DNA of 64,000 nt from Pseudeuparius sepicola (lineage: Eukaryota > Arthropoda > Insecta > Coleoptera > Anthribidae), in contig OY987299.1 in NCBI GenBank assembly GCA_963920635.1, forward strand, positions 133,173,373-133,237,372. Reading direction: 5' to 3'. Both the position numbers and the translations under genes were made by a program. Within the stretch, counting starts at the first letter, position 1, and every line of letters starts with the position of its first letter. Below, in pieces: positions 58,001 to 63,646 of this stretch. The notes below the pieces were generated by a model that was given only the letters and a program-made list of their open reading frames with translations, had not been told where the DNA came from and did no database searches.

Positions 58001-59507
58001 TTTAGAAAAAATTCAACCATATCAAAAAATATACAGGGTGTTCAGGTTTGTTTAGGACAAACTATAACAGATCATAGAAAAACTAATTTTAAGGTGGGTT
58101 TTTCATGTAAACATAATATATTTTTGGAATGGTAATTTTTTGCTCTATTAAAAAAATGCAAAAATATTTAAAAAATAATTTTTTTCATCGTTAACTCTTA
58201 AACCATTGACTTGAAAAAAAAATGTAGTAGCAGCATTGGATTCTACGTAAAAAAGTGCTTTAGGAATGTTTTTACAGAAACACAAAATTTTTAACCCGAA
58301 AAAAGTTACGGACACTTTTCGAAAACGCACATTTTCGAAAAACGCCCTATAACTCAAGAACGGTGACAGATATCGATTTGCGGTTTTAAGTTTATCATAA
58401 AAAATGAGCCTTAGACACCGATATCAGTTTTCGTCTATCTCGGTCATAAATAGGAGTTTCCCTTTAAAAGTGTCCAATTTGGCCCACCCTGTGGGCCTGT
58501 ACAGTCAAAATGATGAAAAAAATGCCATATGTACTACATTGGTCAAAACACCACTGGCTTTCTTGAAATAGGGTGTCCAAATTGTATTAAATTCAATCCT
58601 TTCCATTTTGAAAGTGAATAATTTTTATTTCATTGTTCATAGGAATTTTTTTCTTCCTTTAAATGGTGAAAAAAACAACTCACTTTCTTGTCTGTCTGTT
58701 TGTTTGTCATCCTTTCTTCTTAACGCGTTTTTTAACACGTTATTTTTATTTATTACCAGCGTATGGTATGTGGTTATCTGTTCATAAATTTCCACTAGTC
58801 AAACATTTTTATTTAATATTCATATTTTTTTTTATAATAACAAATAACATAATAATAATATGTATATAGCACATTAATATTGCATTGTCGTCCAGTTCAG
58901 TTTCGTTTCAAGTCTCTAGCTCATCGGGAAATCAGTTCAAAATCGATTGCAAAATTTGACGAACCGACAAACAGGAGGACGAGAAAGCGAGTTAATAAAA
59001 CACTCGGTAAAATACTTCTCATTCTCCATATTTCGGATTCCACCTACGTCCTTAATTTCGCAAGTTTTAGGCAGCTGCAGCACCTCCTCGGCCGACACCT
59101 ACGACAAGTCGGCGGAGCAGCGCCAGCACGGCTACGACCAGTGCAACACCGGCGCGCACCCCGCCGGGCCGCACCGCGACTACGAGTACGACCGCGCCAT
59201 GCTCTGCGACGTCCAGATGACGGAGCTACCGCTGCGGGAGTTCAACTCGTCGCCGCCGCCGGCCAAGCGGCCGGACGGCAACCAGCCGTGCGGCGGCGGC
59301 GGCGGCGGCCACCCGCCCGACGTCACCGCCACCGACCGCCGGCAGTTGGACAAGTCGAGCCCCGAGCTGCCCGAGCCGCCGCCCCCGCCCCGGGGCCACT
59401 TCTATTGTAGTGCGTACAATCAGCCGGGCATCCTGAGGCCCCACGGGGCGCCCACCACGCCCGGAACCGTGAAGAAACGCGTCCAGATCCAGGAGATTTC
59501 CGTGTGA
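27900..59507 (+). CDS. Nlg: Neuroligin, partial (C-terminal 759 residues, 11 exons)
   Basis: Neuroligins are postsynaptic single-pass membrane proteins that bind neurexins through a cholinesterase-like extracellular domain. Eleven exons flanked by AG and GT join without a frame break: 27900-28055, 30183-30371, 32551-32757, 36803-37022, 44133-44379, 50811-50962, 55414-55535, 55595-55744, 55809-56001, 56505-56713 and 59071-59507. They give 759 codons plus TGA. Visible parts: alpha/beta-hydrolase strands with FIHGESYEW (about residues 14-22), GHGTG at 96-100 in place of GxSxG (no nucleophile Ser, as in neuroligins), GEDLPYIFG near 346, a Thr/Pro-rich stalk (about 490-545), a membrane helix (about 572-594), and a tail ending EISV (a Phi-x-Phi, class II-like PDZ ligand). 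The signal peptide and roughly the first 200 residues lie upstream and were not found in 1-27899. Introns of 2-7 kb are filled with transposons. The paralogue number (Nlg1-5) cannot be assigned. Confidence 0.93.
28331..29753. mobile_element. hAT transposon in Nlg intron (A to B)
   Basis: The ends are CATAGGCGTAGCTGG and the inverse of CATTGGCGTAGCTAAG. The 8-bp duplication GAGTTTAT is exact at 28323-28330 and 29754-29761. C/G runs sit inside both ends. No transposase remains. The interior holds a single TACAGGGTG end (28742) and a 34-bp micro-element. Confidence 0.9.
29410..29443. mobile_element. 34-bp micro-transposon: two ends, almost no interior
   Basis: The left 20 bases are CAGGGACTCTTTAAAGTAAG and the remaining 14 are TTAAAGAGTCCCTG. 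These are the two ends of the 24621-27833 family joined directly. The 8-bp duplication AGTGATGC is exact at 29402-29409 and 29444-29451, showing it integrated as a unit or collapsed afterwards. Confidence 0.9.
30183..30371 (+). CDS. Nlg: Nlg exon B: pseudo-nucleophile elbow (GHGTG)
   Basis: The acceptor is tttgcag before 30183 and the donor is aaag|gtaaga after 30371. It encodes FLRTGTKGSAQGNFGLMDLI, then AGLHWLRENLSAFGGDPDQV and TLMGHGTGAALVNFISVSPVAK. NFGLMDL and FGGDPDQVT are hallmarks of the cholinesterase/neuroligin fold. The nucleophile elbow reads GHGTG, so the catalytic Ser is replaced by Gly. Neuroligins lack esterase activity for this reason. The split Gly codon joins exon A and the split Glu codon joins exon C. 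Confidence 0.94.
30514..30800. mobile_element. 287-bp MITE, copy in unit 1
   Basis: The ends AGCCGCGTTCC and GGAACGCGGCT are exact inverses and are flanked by ATT on both sides (30511-30513 and 30801-30803). Unit 3 shows the empty site AATATTGATT. A 3-bp duplication fits PIF/Harbinger-type elements. Confidence 0.88.
31073..31359. mobile_element. 287-bp MITE, copy in unit 2
   Basis: Same sequence and flanks as the copy at 30514-30800, carried along by duplication of the tandem unit rather than by a second insertion. Confidence 0.88.
31770..31990. repeat. Dispersed repeat (also at 56110-56330 and 60280-60735)
   Basis: The copies share CATTCAGAAAATAAACCA. Two of them also share TGCCTTGGATATCCAAGCGT and GTCAATAAACTCGTTCAAAA. 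All three lie in or beside the Nlg introns, on the same strand. Confidence 0.78.
32551..32757 (+). CDS. Nlg: Nlg exon C: cholinesterase-like domain, ILLSGSALSPWA
   Basis: The acceptor is attgttccag before 32551 and the donor is ccag|gtagga after 32757. It encodes LLHRVILLSGSALSPWAMQR and continues with two cysteines (TGCHGDLYEDDLAPCLR) that could form an intradomain disulphide, ending PRFLP plus a split Gly. ILxSGSALSPWA is a strongly conserved neuroligin/cholinesterase block following the nucleophile elbow. Codon use is GC-rich and there is no internal stop. Confidence 0.94.
32758..33146. other. Start of the Nlg C-D intron, partly GC-rich
   Basis: The block 32900-33110 is GC-rich and open on the minus strand, but the frames (32790-33098, 32908-33177) show no domain. 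It abuts the transposon that begins at 33148 and may be older repeat sequence. Confidence 0.4.
33148..35449. mobile_element. 2.3 kb element with about 30-bp inverted ends
   Basis: The left end AAAGTCTAGAGAATACTATA followed by AGTCCGCTCAC is the inverse of the right end at 35418-35449. It holds a cluster of inverted TGCGGAAA-type words (33885-34575) and a short GT repeat near 35309. No transposase is recognised; open frames 34251-34614 follow the inverted words. Confidence 0.7.
33885..34575. repeat. Cluster of inverted GTGCGGAAA words
   Basis: About a dozen words of the type GCGTGCGGAAA or its inverse TTTCCGCACGC occur. They include a hairpin-forming pair at 34500-34570 (TTTCTACAAGCGTGCGGAAA and its inverse). 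Confidence 0.75.
35810..36120. repeat. Copy of the 290-bp module abundant at 51.1-53.8 kb
   Basis: It contains CGAAGTTTCGATGTTGCA, TAACCACAAATATCGCC and CGAAAATAGGGGGGTAGCCA, all found again in several orientations at 51125-53760. The minus-strand frame 35747-35992 is this repeat. Confidence 0.82.
36121..36802. other. Intron sequence before Nlg exon D, nothing recognised
   Basis: AT-rich with no visible paired ends. The last 100 bases stay open into exon D. Confidence 0.45.
36803..37022 (+). CDS. Nlg: Nlg exon D: FAPFVDGTIL region
   Basis: The start is set at the AG ending at 36802 because this makes exon C read PG and continue FAPFVDGTIL, the conserved block of the fold. The open frame extends further 5' to about 36697, but that stretch is intronic and adds residues with no family match. 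It encodes RPRPTTSTATIATSAGFEMA, LLFGLTSTESYLDLNAQDLE and FGFNETKRDRIL. The donor ag|gtaggt follows at 37022 and the split Arg codon joins exon E. Confidence 0.9.
37259..38677. mobile_element. 1.4 kb nearly perfect palindrome, mariner-like
   Basis: The ends CAGTGTCCTCCAAAAAGTTC and GAACTTTTTGGAGGACACTG are inverted copies. TA flanks both (37257-37258 and 38678-38679). Each arm is about 690 bases, with only a loop of about 25 bases near 37953-37978. Few mismatches separate the arms, so it is young or corrected. No transposase. Confidence 0.93.
39290..40000. repeat. Array of about 120-150 bp repeats with GTTAATATTTTTGC core
   Basis: Five diverged units each end near AGTTAATATTTTTGC, at about 39425, 39559, 39690, 39840 and 39981. 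Each carries AAATGTTTAATTT upstream. The short derivative has two units and also inverted cores (GCAAAAATATTAACTGCG at 23556-23573). These may be recombinase binding sites. Confidence 0.8.
40073..40087. promoter_or_regulatory. 15-bp palindrome CGTTGCCAGGCAACG (RFX X-box-like)
   Basis: Perfect around A40080. It resembles the RFX X-box (GTTGCC..GGCAAC). It sits within a wider imperfect palindrome (AATATTTCCT ... AGGAAATATT, about 40053-40111) downstream of the recombinase stop. Confidence 0.5.
40120..40148. promoter_or_regulatory. 29-bp perfect palindrome beside the recombinase gene
   Basis: The half ACTGTAAGGAAATA is mirrored exactly around T40134. It is 93 bases downstream of the recombinase stop. 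It could be a recombination or binding site, or a transcript-end hairpin. Confidence 0.55.
40241..41398 (-). CDS. Tyrosine recombinase, 369 residues, one 48-bp intron
   Basis: Exon 1 is 41398-40976 (141 codons). The GT..AG intron is 40975-40928 and exon 2 is 40927-40241 (228 codons and stop), phase 0. The N-terminal part has a helical SAM-like core-binding region (YNYAYNRFMEYRKNKNASSF...MLKATLAIRH). The catalytic domain shows Arg in VAVIFGISGACRMDEL, HxxR in GHCFRRSSATMLVDSGGD, and the nucleophile Tyr in GGWKSSNVAEGYIEES. This set cuts and rejoins DNA through a 3'-phosphotyrosine. The closest families are Crypton-type and Crypton-derived proteins of animals. No stop or frameshift was seen. 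The C-terminal tail holds two similar segments (KIFAAENNQQNNLTS and KIISVENIQQNKLTS). It could also be read as two separate frames, but the intron restores the catalytic Arg. Confidence 0.88.
41937..42118 (+). pseudogene. THAP-domain fragment, frameshifted
   Basis: The ATG at 41937 gives MPWTCSVPNCKGNYKGGPKV, then SAFSSLK and a stop. A shift of frame near 42020 resumes ILREKWLKAIKRDFVPTQSS plus R. The M.W.CSVPNC start and the REKWL.AI core are THAP (C2CH zinc finger) features; the distal Cys..His pair is degenerate. THAP domains head P-element transposases. Broken and non-functional. Confidence 0.8.
42545..43083. mobile_element. MITE, about 540 bp
   Basis: The left end ATAAATGAACTCACTTGGAA is the exact inverse of the right end (TTCCAAGTGAGTTCATTTAT). 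The 61-codon frame at 42763 shows no domain. The duplication is not resolved. Confidence 0.8.
43263..44004. mobile_element. 742-bp member of the CAGGGACTCTTTAAA family
   Basis: The left end begins CAGGGACTCTTTAAAATAAG. The right end is the inverse with a small insertion. The 8-bp duplication ATTGAGTT is exact at 43255-43262 and 44005-44012. The interior matches 24640-25640 in inverted orientation. It lies 128 bases upstream of Nlg exon E. Confidence 0.92.
44133..44379 (+). CDS. Nlg: Nlg exon E: NSYYYHLNEI region
   Basis: The acceptor is cttcatttccag before 44133. It encodes TYVRNSYYYHLNEIFSTLKN, then a segment containing DWERPIQNP, VRDATLDVLSDGHTISPLIR and KTFFLHFQ. The donor is placed at g|gtgggt after 44379 because it gives phase 0, matching the phase-0 start of exon F, and because the sequence then flows into RAGSVRGEDLPY. 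The open frame reads on to 44508, but those residues do not fit the family. The donor choice is the least certain junction of the gene. Confidence 0.87.
44380..45851. other. Nlg intron E-F, first part; GC-rich patch at 45430-45720
   Basis: No gene is supported. The GC-rich patch contains a perfect hairpin (CCCCGCC TTC GGCGGGG) at about 45442-45458, and a minus frame of 78 codons that ends in Arg-rich sequence. The hairpin and composition suggest a fossil transposon end. Confidence 0.4.
45852..47784 (+). mobile_element. Tc1/mariner-superfamily transposon with 368-bp inverted ends
   Basis: The left repeat 45852-46219 begins CAGTGTGACCCATTTGTTTT. The right repeat 47417-47784 is its near-identical inverse. 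TA flanks both sides (45850-45851 and 47785-47786). The transposase between them is complete in extent but broken by frameshifts, so this copy cannot encode it. Mirror frames in the two ends (45895-46116 and 47471-47797) are not genes. Confidence 0.95.
46298..47366 (+). pseudogene. IS630/Tc1-mariner transposase, about DD37D, frameshifted
   Basis: The ATG is at 46298 (MEYLSIRDKIEIVRLVGDNE). The N-terminal helix-turn-helix region has SVSRSTVQRINNIFDETGSI and LHIPRESIRRCLRQNKIKPF. The catalytic part shows FTDEATFT (first Asp), LQLDGSPIHNA (second Asp) and WPPRSPDLTPLDFFLWG (third Asp), with 37 residues between the second and third. Frame changes occur near 46655 and 46818; the last frame runs to TAA after 47366. 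The family is common in arthropods. The copy is inactive, though motifs are well kept. Confidence 0.9.
47787..48935. other. Intron sequence with a two-unit direct repeat
   Basis: A unit containing GGTACCTGTAAAAAATATGT and CACATACTTTGGAGGAATAT occurs at about 48184-48248 and 48285-48350 (period about 102). Nothing coding is recognised. Confidence 0.6.
48936..50612. mobile_element. Compound palindromic element
   Basis: The outer ends share GAGAGTTGAAGTG...ACGTAAACGT in inverted orientation (48936 and 50612). An inner palindrome, 49505-50565, has long arms with GGAACGCCGTTTTAACATTT and its inverse. The arms contain many copies of ATTTTTATGGTATAATTTCT-type words. A TAA/AAT microsatellite lies at 49351-49370. 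Confidence 0.72.
50811..50962 (+). CDS. Nlg: Nlg exon F: GEDLPYIFGLPL region
   Basis: The acceptor is cttgtatttcag before 50811 and the donor is gg|gtgagt after 50962. It encodes RAGSVRGEDLPYIFGLPLIG, GGSFFPHNYSQSDTNISRML and VHYVSNFIRT. Vertebrate neuroligins have a matching block (HGDExPYVFG...FxxNFSxND...YWxNFAKTGDPN). The split Gly codon joins exon G to give TGDPN. Confidence 0.94.
51116..53768. repeat. Cluster of six 290-bp modules in mixed orientation
   Basis: Copies lie at about 51125-51410 (-), 51580-51800 (-), 51850-52140 (+), 52490-52770 (+), 53150-53410 (-) and 53470-53760 (+). They share TAACCACAAATATCGCC, CATTTTCTCGGAAACTACGT and AAAATAGGGGGGTAGCCA. 51116-52790 and 53125-53768 are palindromes. 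All open frames here are this repeat. Confidence 0.85.
54046..54115 (+). pseudogene. tRNA-like sequence (decayed tRNA or SINE head)
   Basis: A T-arm CCGGG-TTCGAGT-CCTGG and a possible D-arm GCTT...AAGC containing GG are visible, with a T run after the 3' end. The 3' acceptor strand has no 5' partner and the anticodon arm does not fold, so this is not a working tRNA. Confidence 0.5.
54170..55395. mobile_element. Foldback mariner-like element next to Nlg exon G
   Basis: The ends CAGGGTGTCCAACTATAAAA and TTTTAAAGTTGGACACCCTG are inverted copies next to TA. The arms are imperfect over about 500 bases with an inner pair ACAGGGAGTTCCATTCTGCA. The open frames (54338-54672, 55101-55388) are mirror copies in the arms. 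Confidence 0.88.
55414..55535 (+). CDS. Nlg: Nlg exon G: GDPN linker, YLEFG
   Basis: The acceptor is atttattttag before 55414 and the donor is g|gtaaaa after 55535. It reads GDPNGSPPNASLKKPSKSVR, then MPFWDNYDTINQFYLEF. The GDPN start and QFYLEFG end match the C-terminal part of the cholinesterase-like domain. The exon begins 18 bases after the right end of a foldback transposon (54170-55395), so that insertion lies almost on the splice acceptor. Confidence 0.92.
55595..55744 (+). CDS. Nlg: Nlg exon H: DHYRGHKMSLWLNLIPQLH
   Basis: It is separated from exon G by only 59 bases. The acceptor is ccgttttag before 55595 and the donor is aag|gtaagt after 55744. It encodes SRPTRKDHYRGHKMSLWLNL, then IPQLHRPG and a His/Glu-rich stretch. 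The DHYR..K..LWL.LIPQLH block is the last conserved piece of the neuroligin extracellular fold (DHYRATKVAFWLELVPHLH in vertebrates). The two short introns contrast with the kilobase introns elsewhere. Confidence 0.94.
55809..56001 (+). CDS. Nlg: Nlg exon I: Thr/Pro-rich extracellular stalk
   Basis: The acceptor is gacttaaag before 55809 (64-base intron) and the donor is gg|gtatgt after 56001. It encodes a low-complexity stretch rich in Thr, Pro, Ala and Val (PPVTTVRVAVVAPTQATPPA) with one NAT sequon. This is the expected juxtamembrane stalk, a likely site of O-glycosylation. Sequence conservation is low in this part of neuroligins, so the call rests on position and frame continuity. Confidence 0.88.
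56505..56713 (+). CDS. Nlg: Nlg exon J: transmembrane segment
   Basis: The acceptor is tatctttttcag before 56505 and the donor is cag|gtatgt after 56713. It encodes a short extracellular piece, then about 23 hydrophobic residues (ALTVTIGVGCFLLLLNIIIF and following) and a strongly basic stop-transfer stretch (YHQRDRGRKNQKQKEE). This is the single membrane pass of neuroligin. It ends with the first base of a Gly codon completed in exon K. Confidence 0.93.
56714..57319. other. Start of the Nlg J-K intron, nothing recognised
   Basis: AT-rich sequence without paired ends or coding signal. Confidence 0.5.
57320..57885. mobile_element. Palindromic element with one CACCCTGTA end
   Basis: The left arm GAGTCAGAATGTATAGTAAA and the following TACTTTAAAGGGGTGTTCGG are inverted at 57790-57885, which ends CTCACCCTGTA. 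The left outer end is diverged (TACATGGCGAG). Confidence 0.8.
58142..58640. repeat. Two dispersed repeats joined
   Basis: 58142-58492 is copy 2 of the repeat at 21436-21782. 58500-58640 matches the interior of the foldback at about 245-400 in inverted orientation. Confidence 0.78.
59071..59507 (+). CDS. Nlg: Nlg exon K: cytoplasmic tail and stop
   Basis: The acceptor is caagttttag before 59071, and the stop TGA is at 59505-59507. The exon is very GC-rich. It encodes SCSTSSADTYDKSAEQRQHG, a Tyr-containing block HRDYEYDRAMLCDVQMTELP, then low-complexity Pro runs and a Gly run from a GGC repeat, and the tail HGAPTTPGTVKKRVQIQEIS plus V. Tail functions in neuroligins include scaffold binding, and the EISV end fits a class II-like PDZ ligand. 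A second open frame (58880-59410) over the same GC-rich bases is a shadow. The last 31 codons and about 310 bases of 3' flank recur at 61052-61456. Confidence 0.92.
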
Positions 59508-59818
59508 GTGTCGCGCGACGGGCGCGGGCGCGGGCGCGGTCTTTCTCCAAACGAAGCCAAATCAAAATCATATCTGACTGAGGACGGAATGATTTCGCGG
59601 GCGCTGTGATCGTTATAAATTTTACTGTCCTAACTTTAAGGTACTTGAAATGGATAATAATTTTTTTATCGAAAAAGTTAGCAAATAATTTAGACAAGGG
59701 ATATGTGATATAAAATATTTTAATAAGCATTTGTGCAGCGTTATTTCCACCACCCTTTTTAATCCCCGATACTTGCTACAGATTTCCAACAACGGTTTGG
59801 TATAAACTCATTTAAAAT

Positions 59819-61051
59819 TAGTAATGGGTTTACTCCCGGGATTTTTAAAAACTCCCATTCCTCCAAGCCTGAAACCTCCCATCCGCCATTTTTTTAGCTG
59901 TCAATACTCCCGGAGCTTCGTAAAAACTCCTAGGATTTTTCAAAAAACACAAAAGTTTTCAGAATAATGATTCATCATCCCAACTGTATTTGTTACATGT
60001 TTCCTTTTAAATCGATATATGATATGATAAGTATAATAGTACTTCTACTGAATTTGCATAAATTAAATACAGAATAGAATATTAAAGGTTAGGTTTCAGC
60101 GTTGAGCATTCTATATGCCTATAAGTATTTAATTTTAATGATGAACATCAATAACATGGTTATCAGCAAGCAACAGTGTTTATTACAATAATCCTTAATG
60201 AACCATAATTATTAGGTAATGTTCCAAGCTTTCGCCACAGAATAACCAAATATTCTGTGCTAACGAATAATACAAATTATTTTCCTCATACTGCTTGCAT
60301 CCAATAAGGTAGCTCCTTCCATAAAAATCCAACCAATCATATTCCTCTGCTAGCGATAATTGCACTTGTGCAAAAGCAAAGCGGTAATACCACTTGTGCA
60401 ATTATCACTTCGTTGCTTAGCAACCGCGAATATGTTCGATACAAACACGTACTTCTTAAAATTGGTGTGTTTTACACTGTTCTAAATTATGCAGCTTATA
60501 AATAATTATGTTGCGGTAATATGAAACATTGTATCAATGTATTTATATAACTTTTACATTGCTGAATTCTTGTTATTAGACCTCCGTCTCCGTTTAAATT
60601 TATGACACATTCAGAAAATAAACCAACGCCAACAGGGTGTAGGTATAATCGCATTTGCCTTGGATATCCAAGCGTCATGTTTGTTTACTCGAACGTTACA
60701 GTCGAAGCTGTCAATAAACTCGTTCAAAATGTAGGTTTAAAGCAATCAGTTTTGACCAACAATTTCACTAAGAATTTTTTTGGTAACTTTCAAAAGTTAT
60801 ATACCCAAGAAGTTTCGGCAATTTTCTGGTTTTTCAAAAATATCTCGAATGTGTTTTTACACAAAGCTAGCCTATCAAAAAAGTAGTTTTTCTTTCAAAT
60901 AAATCTCGGAAAAATGCATATTTGTAGAGATATTTCGAGTGACCCTCGACCTTCTGTATATTGAGGCTCTTAAGTTGAAAAACACTAAGAACATGTAGAT
61001 ATAATATTTTCAATTTCCCCGACTCTTCGTTTTTTTTTATATATATTTCGA
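59819..61051. repeat. Spacer between the two Nlg 3'-end copies
   Basis: It contains a member of the CATTCAGAAAATAAACCA repeat family (60280-60735) and otherwise unclassified AT-rich sequence. No gene is seen. Confidence 0.65.
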
Positions 61052-61456
61052 TAGTGCGTACAATCAGCCGGACATCCTGAGGCCCCACGGGGCGCCCACC
61101 ACGCCCGGAACCGTGAAGAAACGCGTCCAGATCCAAGAGATTTCCGTGTGAGCGACGCGCGACGGGCGCGGGCGCGGTCTTTCTCCAAACGAAGCAAAAT
61201 CAAAATCATATCTGACTGAGGACGGAATGATTTCGCGGGCGCTGTGATCGTTATAAATTTTACTGTCCTAACTTTAAGGTACTTGAAATGGATAATATTT
61301 TTTTTATCGAAAAAGTTAGCAAATAATTTAGACAAGGGATATGTGATATAAAATATTTTAATAAGCATTTGTGCAGCGTCATTTCAACCACCCTTTTTAA
61401 TCCCCGATACTTGCTACAGATTTCCAACAGCATTTTGATATAAACTCGTTTAAAAT
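61052..61456 (+). pseudogene. Duplicate of the Nlg terminal-exon 3' part
   Basis: This segment repeats 59408-59818. It starts right after an AG (gatag) and keeps an open frame of 31 codons to TGA at 61149-61151, with one visible amino acid change (QPG to QPD). The 3' flank is also conserved, with one fewer GGGCGC unit. Joined directly from exon J (phase 1) it would be out of frame, so it could serve as an alternative last exon only with another donor. A segmental duplication without function is the simpler reading. Confidence 0.8.
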
Positions 61457-61478
61457 ACTACACAGTTTCATAGTTAGT

Positions 61479-63505
61479 GTACAGATTGGCTCACTATAAA
61501 TTGACACCCCCTTAACTTGTTAGTTTTGGAGGTTAGAAAAAAAGTTTTTTTATAAAAGTTTTAGATACTAATACAACGTTTTTTGTGACGCTATTGGACC
61601 TTATACAGTGTGTTCTACAAAGGCGTGGCAGACATAACTTATGTTTTTTTTAAATGGAACACCTTGTATATTTTTGGATTATCGAATTCTACGCATTTTT
61701 CCGATTCCAAATTCCAACGAAGTATATATGTTATATATTTGCTCCAACCGTTCGTTCAGAACTGACCTCAGACTAATGAATAAAGGGGACGAATTTGTTT
61801 ACAAATTTAAGTGAATTGTTGACAGGAGTTATTTTTATTACTATCCCCATGTTTACAAATATTGGTCCTTTAGTGACCTGCCCCAAACATGTTGTCACAT
61901 TTAAGAGTAACAATAACTAAGAATATCATAAATCAAACAGGCAATTGCTTTAGTAGATGCATTGAACGTAAAATTGCCCCCACTTATAAAATTCAGACGG
62001 AACAGTAAAGTAAAACAACCTTTTCGTGTTCAAGAAAGATTATGTAGGTGTTTTATTATTGACAAAATGGTTATAGTAGAGAACACCCATTATTCTTCGC
62101 ACTAATCGGCAACGTTGCGGCAGTTTGACAGGGACCAAAGTTAGCGCTTGCTCAACTTGCTTGTTTTCTATTTTGTTTGTTTTGGTGTGTGTGCTTACTG
62201 TGCTTCGGTATTTGCTTAGTTTTACCAGAGAACAAACGCTAAAATCGAGTTTTTCGTGCGGTTCCAAGTTTAAAATATTAAAAAATGGTAAAAAAGGTGC
62301 ATAAAGTGCAAGTGTCTTTCCTCTAAAGTGAATAAAGAGAATATTTCGTTCCATAGGTAGTGTTTGTAAATACATTTATCTCTTTCATAAAGTGAGAGGG
62401 TTCAGCTTACTGTTTATATCTGTATAATGACGCTATAATGCGGTGTCCCCTTTATTCATTAGTCTGAGGAACTGACCTTTTTTTGTGAGGGATTACTCCT
62501 TGGGTCATAAGTTGCCATGGAAGACAAATGCCAAATTATATAATAAAATTATTGACAGTTTGCAAGTATATTCACGCTTTGGAAAACAAAATGGGCTATT
62601 TTAAAATTTCAGAGAAAAATGAAGAAGGGAAATTGAGAGAAATCAGAAATTTTAAATAGTAACATATAGTTAATAAACTTCGTCAAATTTATTGTTTGAA
62701 ATTTAATTTTTATTGAAAACTATAATAACATTTAGAAAAAGGATATATATTTTATATACTTTTTGTGGGGTTATTTAAGAAACAAAATTTATTTTGACAG
62801 ACCGGGAAATGTAGAAACACTGAAATGTAGAATTTGGGAAAAAATCCACATATTAAATAATACTGAACATTAAATACTGAACACATTTATCGTTGACTCA
62901 ATAAACAGAAAATTAGTAGCAAATAGCAATAAATGCATTGAGCAAGATAGAGGCCATGTGGAGCATTTGTAATATGTATATCCTCAATAAAAATTAAATT
63001 TCAAACAATAAATCTGACGAAGTTTATTAACTATATGTTGCTATTTAAAATTTCTGATTTCTCTCAATTTACCTTCTTCATTTTTCCCTAAAATCTTAAA
63101 ATAGCCCATTTTGTTTTCGAAAGCGTGAATGTACTTGCAAACTATCAATATTTATTACTATAATTTGGCATTTGTCTTCCATGGCAACCTATGACCCAAG
63201 GAGTAATTCCTCACAAAAAAGGCTCAGTTCTGAACGAACGGTTGGAGGGGACATATAACATATATACTTCGTTGGAATCACAAAAATGCGTAGAATTCAA
63301 TAATCCAAAAATATACAAGGTGTTCCATTTAAAAATATATAAGTTACCTATGTCTGCCACGGCTTACTAGAACACACTGTATAAGGTCTAATAGCGTCAC
63401 AAAAAACTTTGTATTAATATCTAAAACTTTTGTAAAAAAAACTTTTCTAACCTCAAAAACTAACAAGTTAAGGGAGATGTCAATTTATAATGAGCCACCC
63501 TGTAC
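61479..63505. mobile_element. 2 kb foldback element, interrupted
   Basis: The outer ends GTACAGATTGGCTCACTATA and TATAATGAGCCACCCTGTAC are inverted relatives. The arms include CTTAACTTGTTAGTTTTGGA and the inverse near 63460. A 702-bp element with its own duplication is nested in the left arm. Confidence 0.85.
61767..62468. mobile_element. 702-bp nested element, 24-bp perfect inverted ends
   Basis: The ends begin CTCAGACTAATGAATAAAGG and are exact inverses for 24 bases. The 8-bp duplication GAACTGAC is exact at 61759-61766 and 62469-62476. No open frame looks like a transposase. The 8-bp duplication fits hAT or P-type elements. Confidence 0.93.
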
Positions 63506-63607
63506 CTAAACCTGGTAGCTCGGTAGGAAACTAAAACAACCCCAAAACACCAGCAAGTCCAATTTCTTGTATATCTTATATTAGAACTAAACACTGACAT
63601 GAAAAGA

Positions 63608-63609
<2 letters not shown>

Positions 63610-63643
<34 letters not shown>
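63610..63643. repeat. (CA)n microsatellite
   Basis: About 17 uninterrupted CA units. The short minus-strand frame through it is an artefact. Confidence 0.97.

Positions 63644-63646
<3 letters not shown>

Noticed and set aside
58880..59410. 176-codon frame rich in Arg and Ala
   Set aside because: Overlaps Nlg exon K in another frame. It is a GC-content shadow without a splice or family match.
59323..59730. Minus-strand frame opposite exon K and its copy at 60985-61368
   Set aside because: Antisense shadow conserved only because the segment is duplicated.
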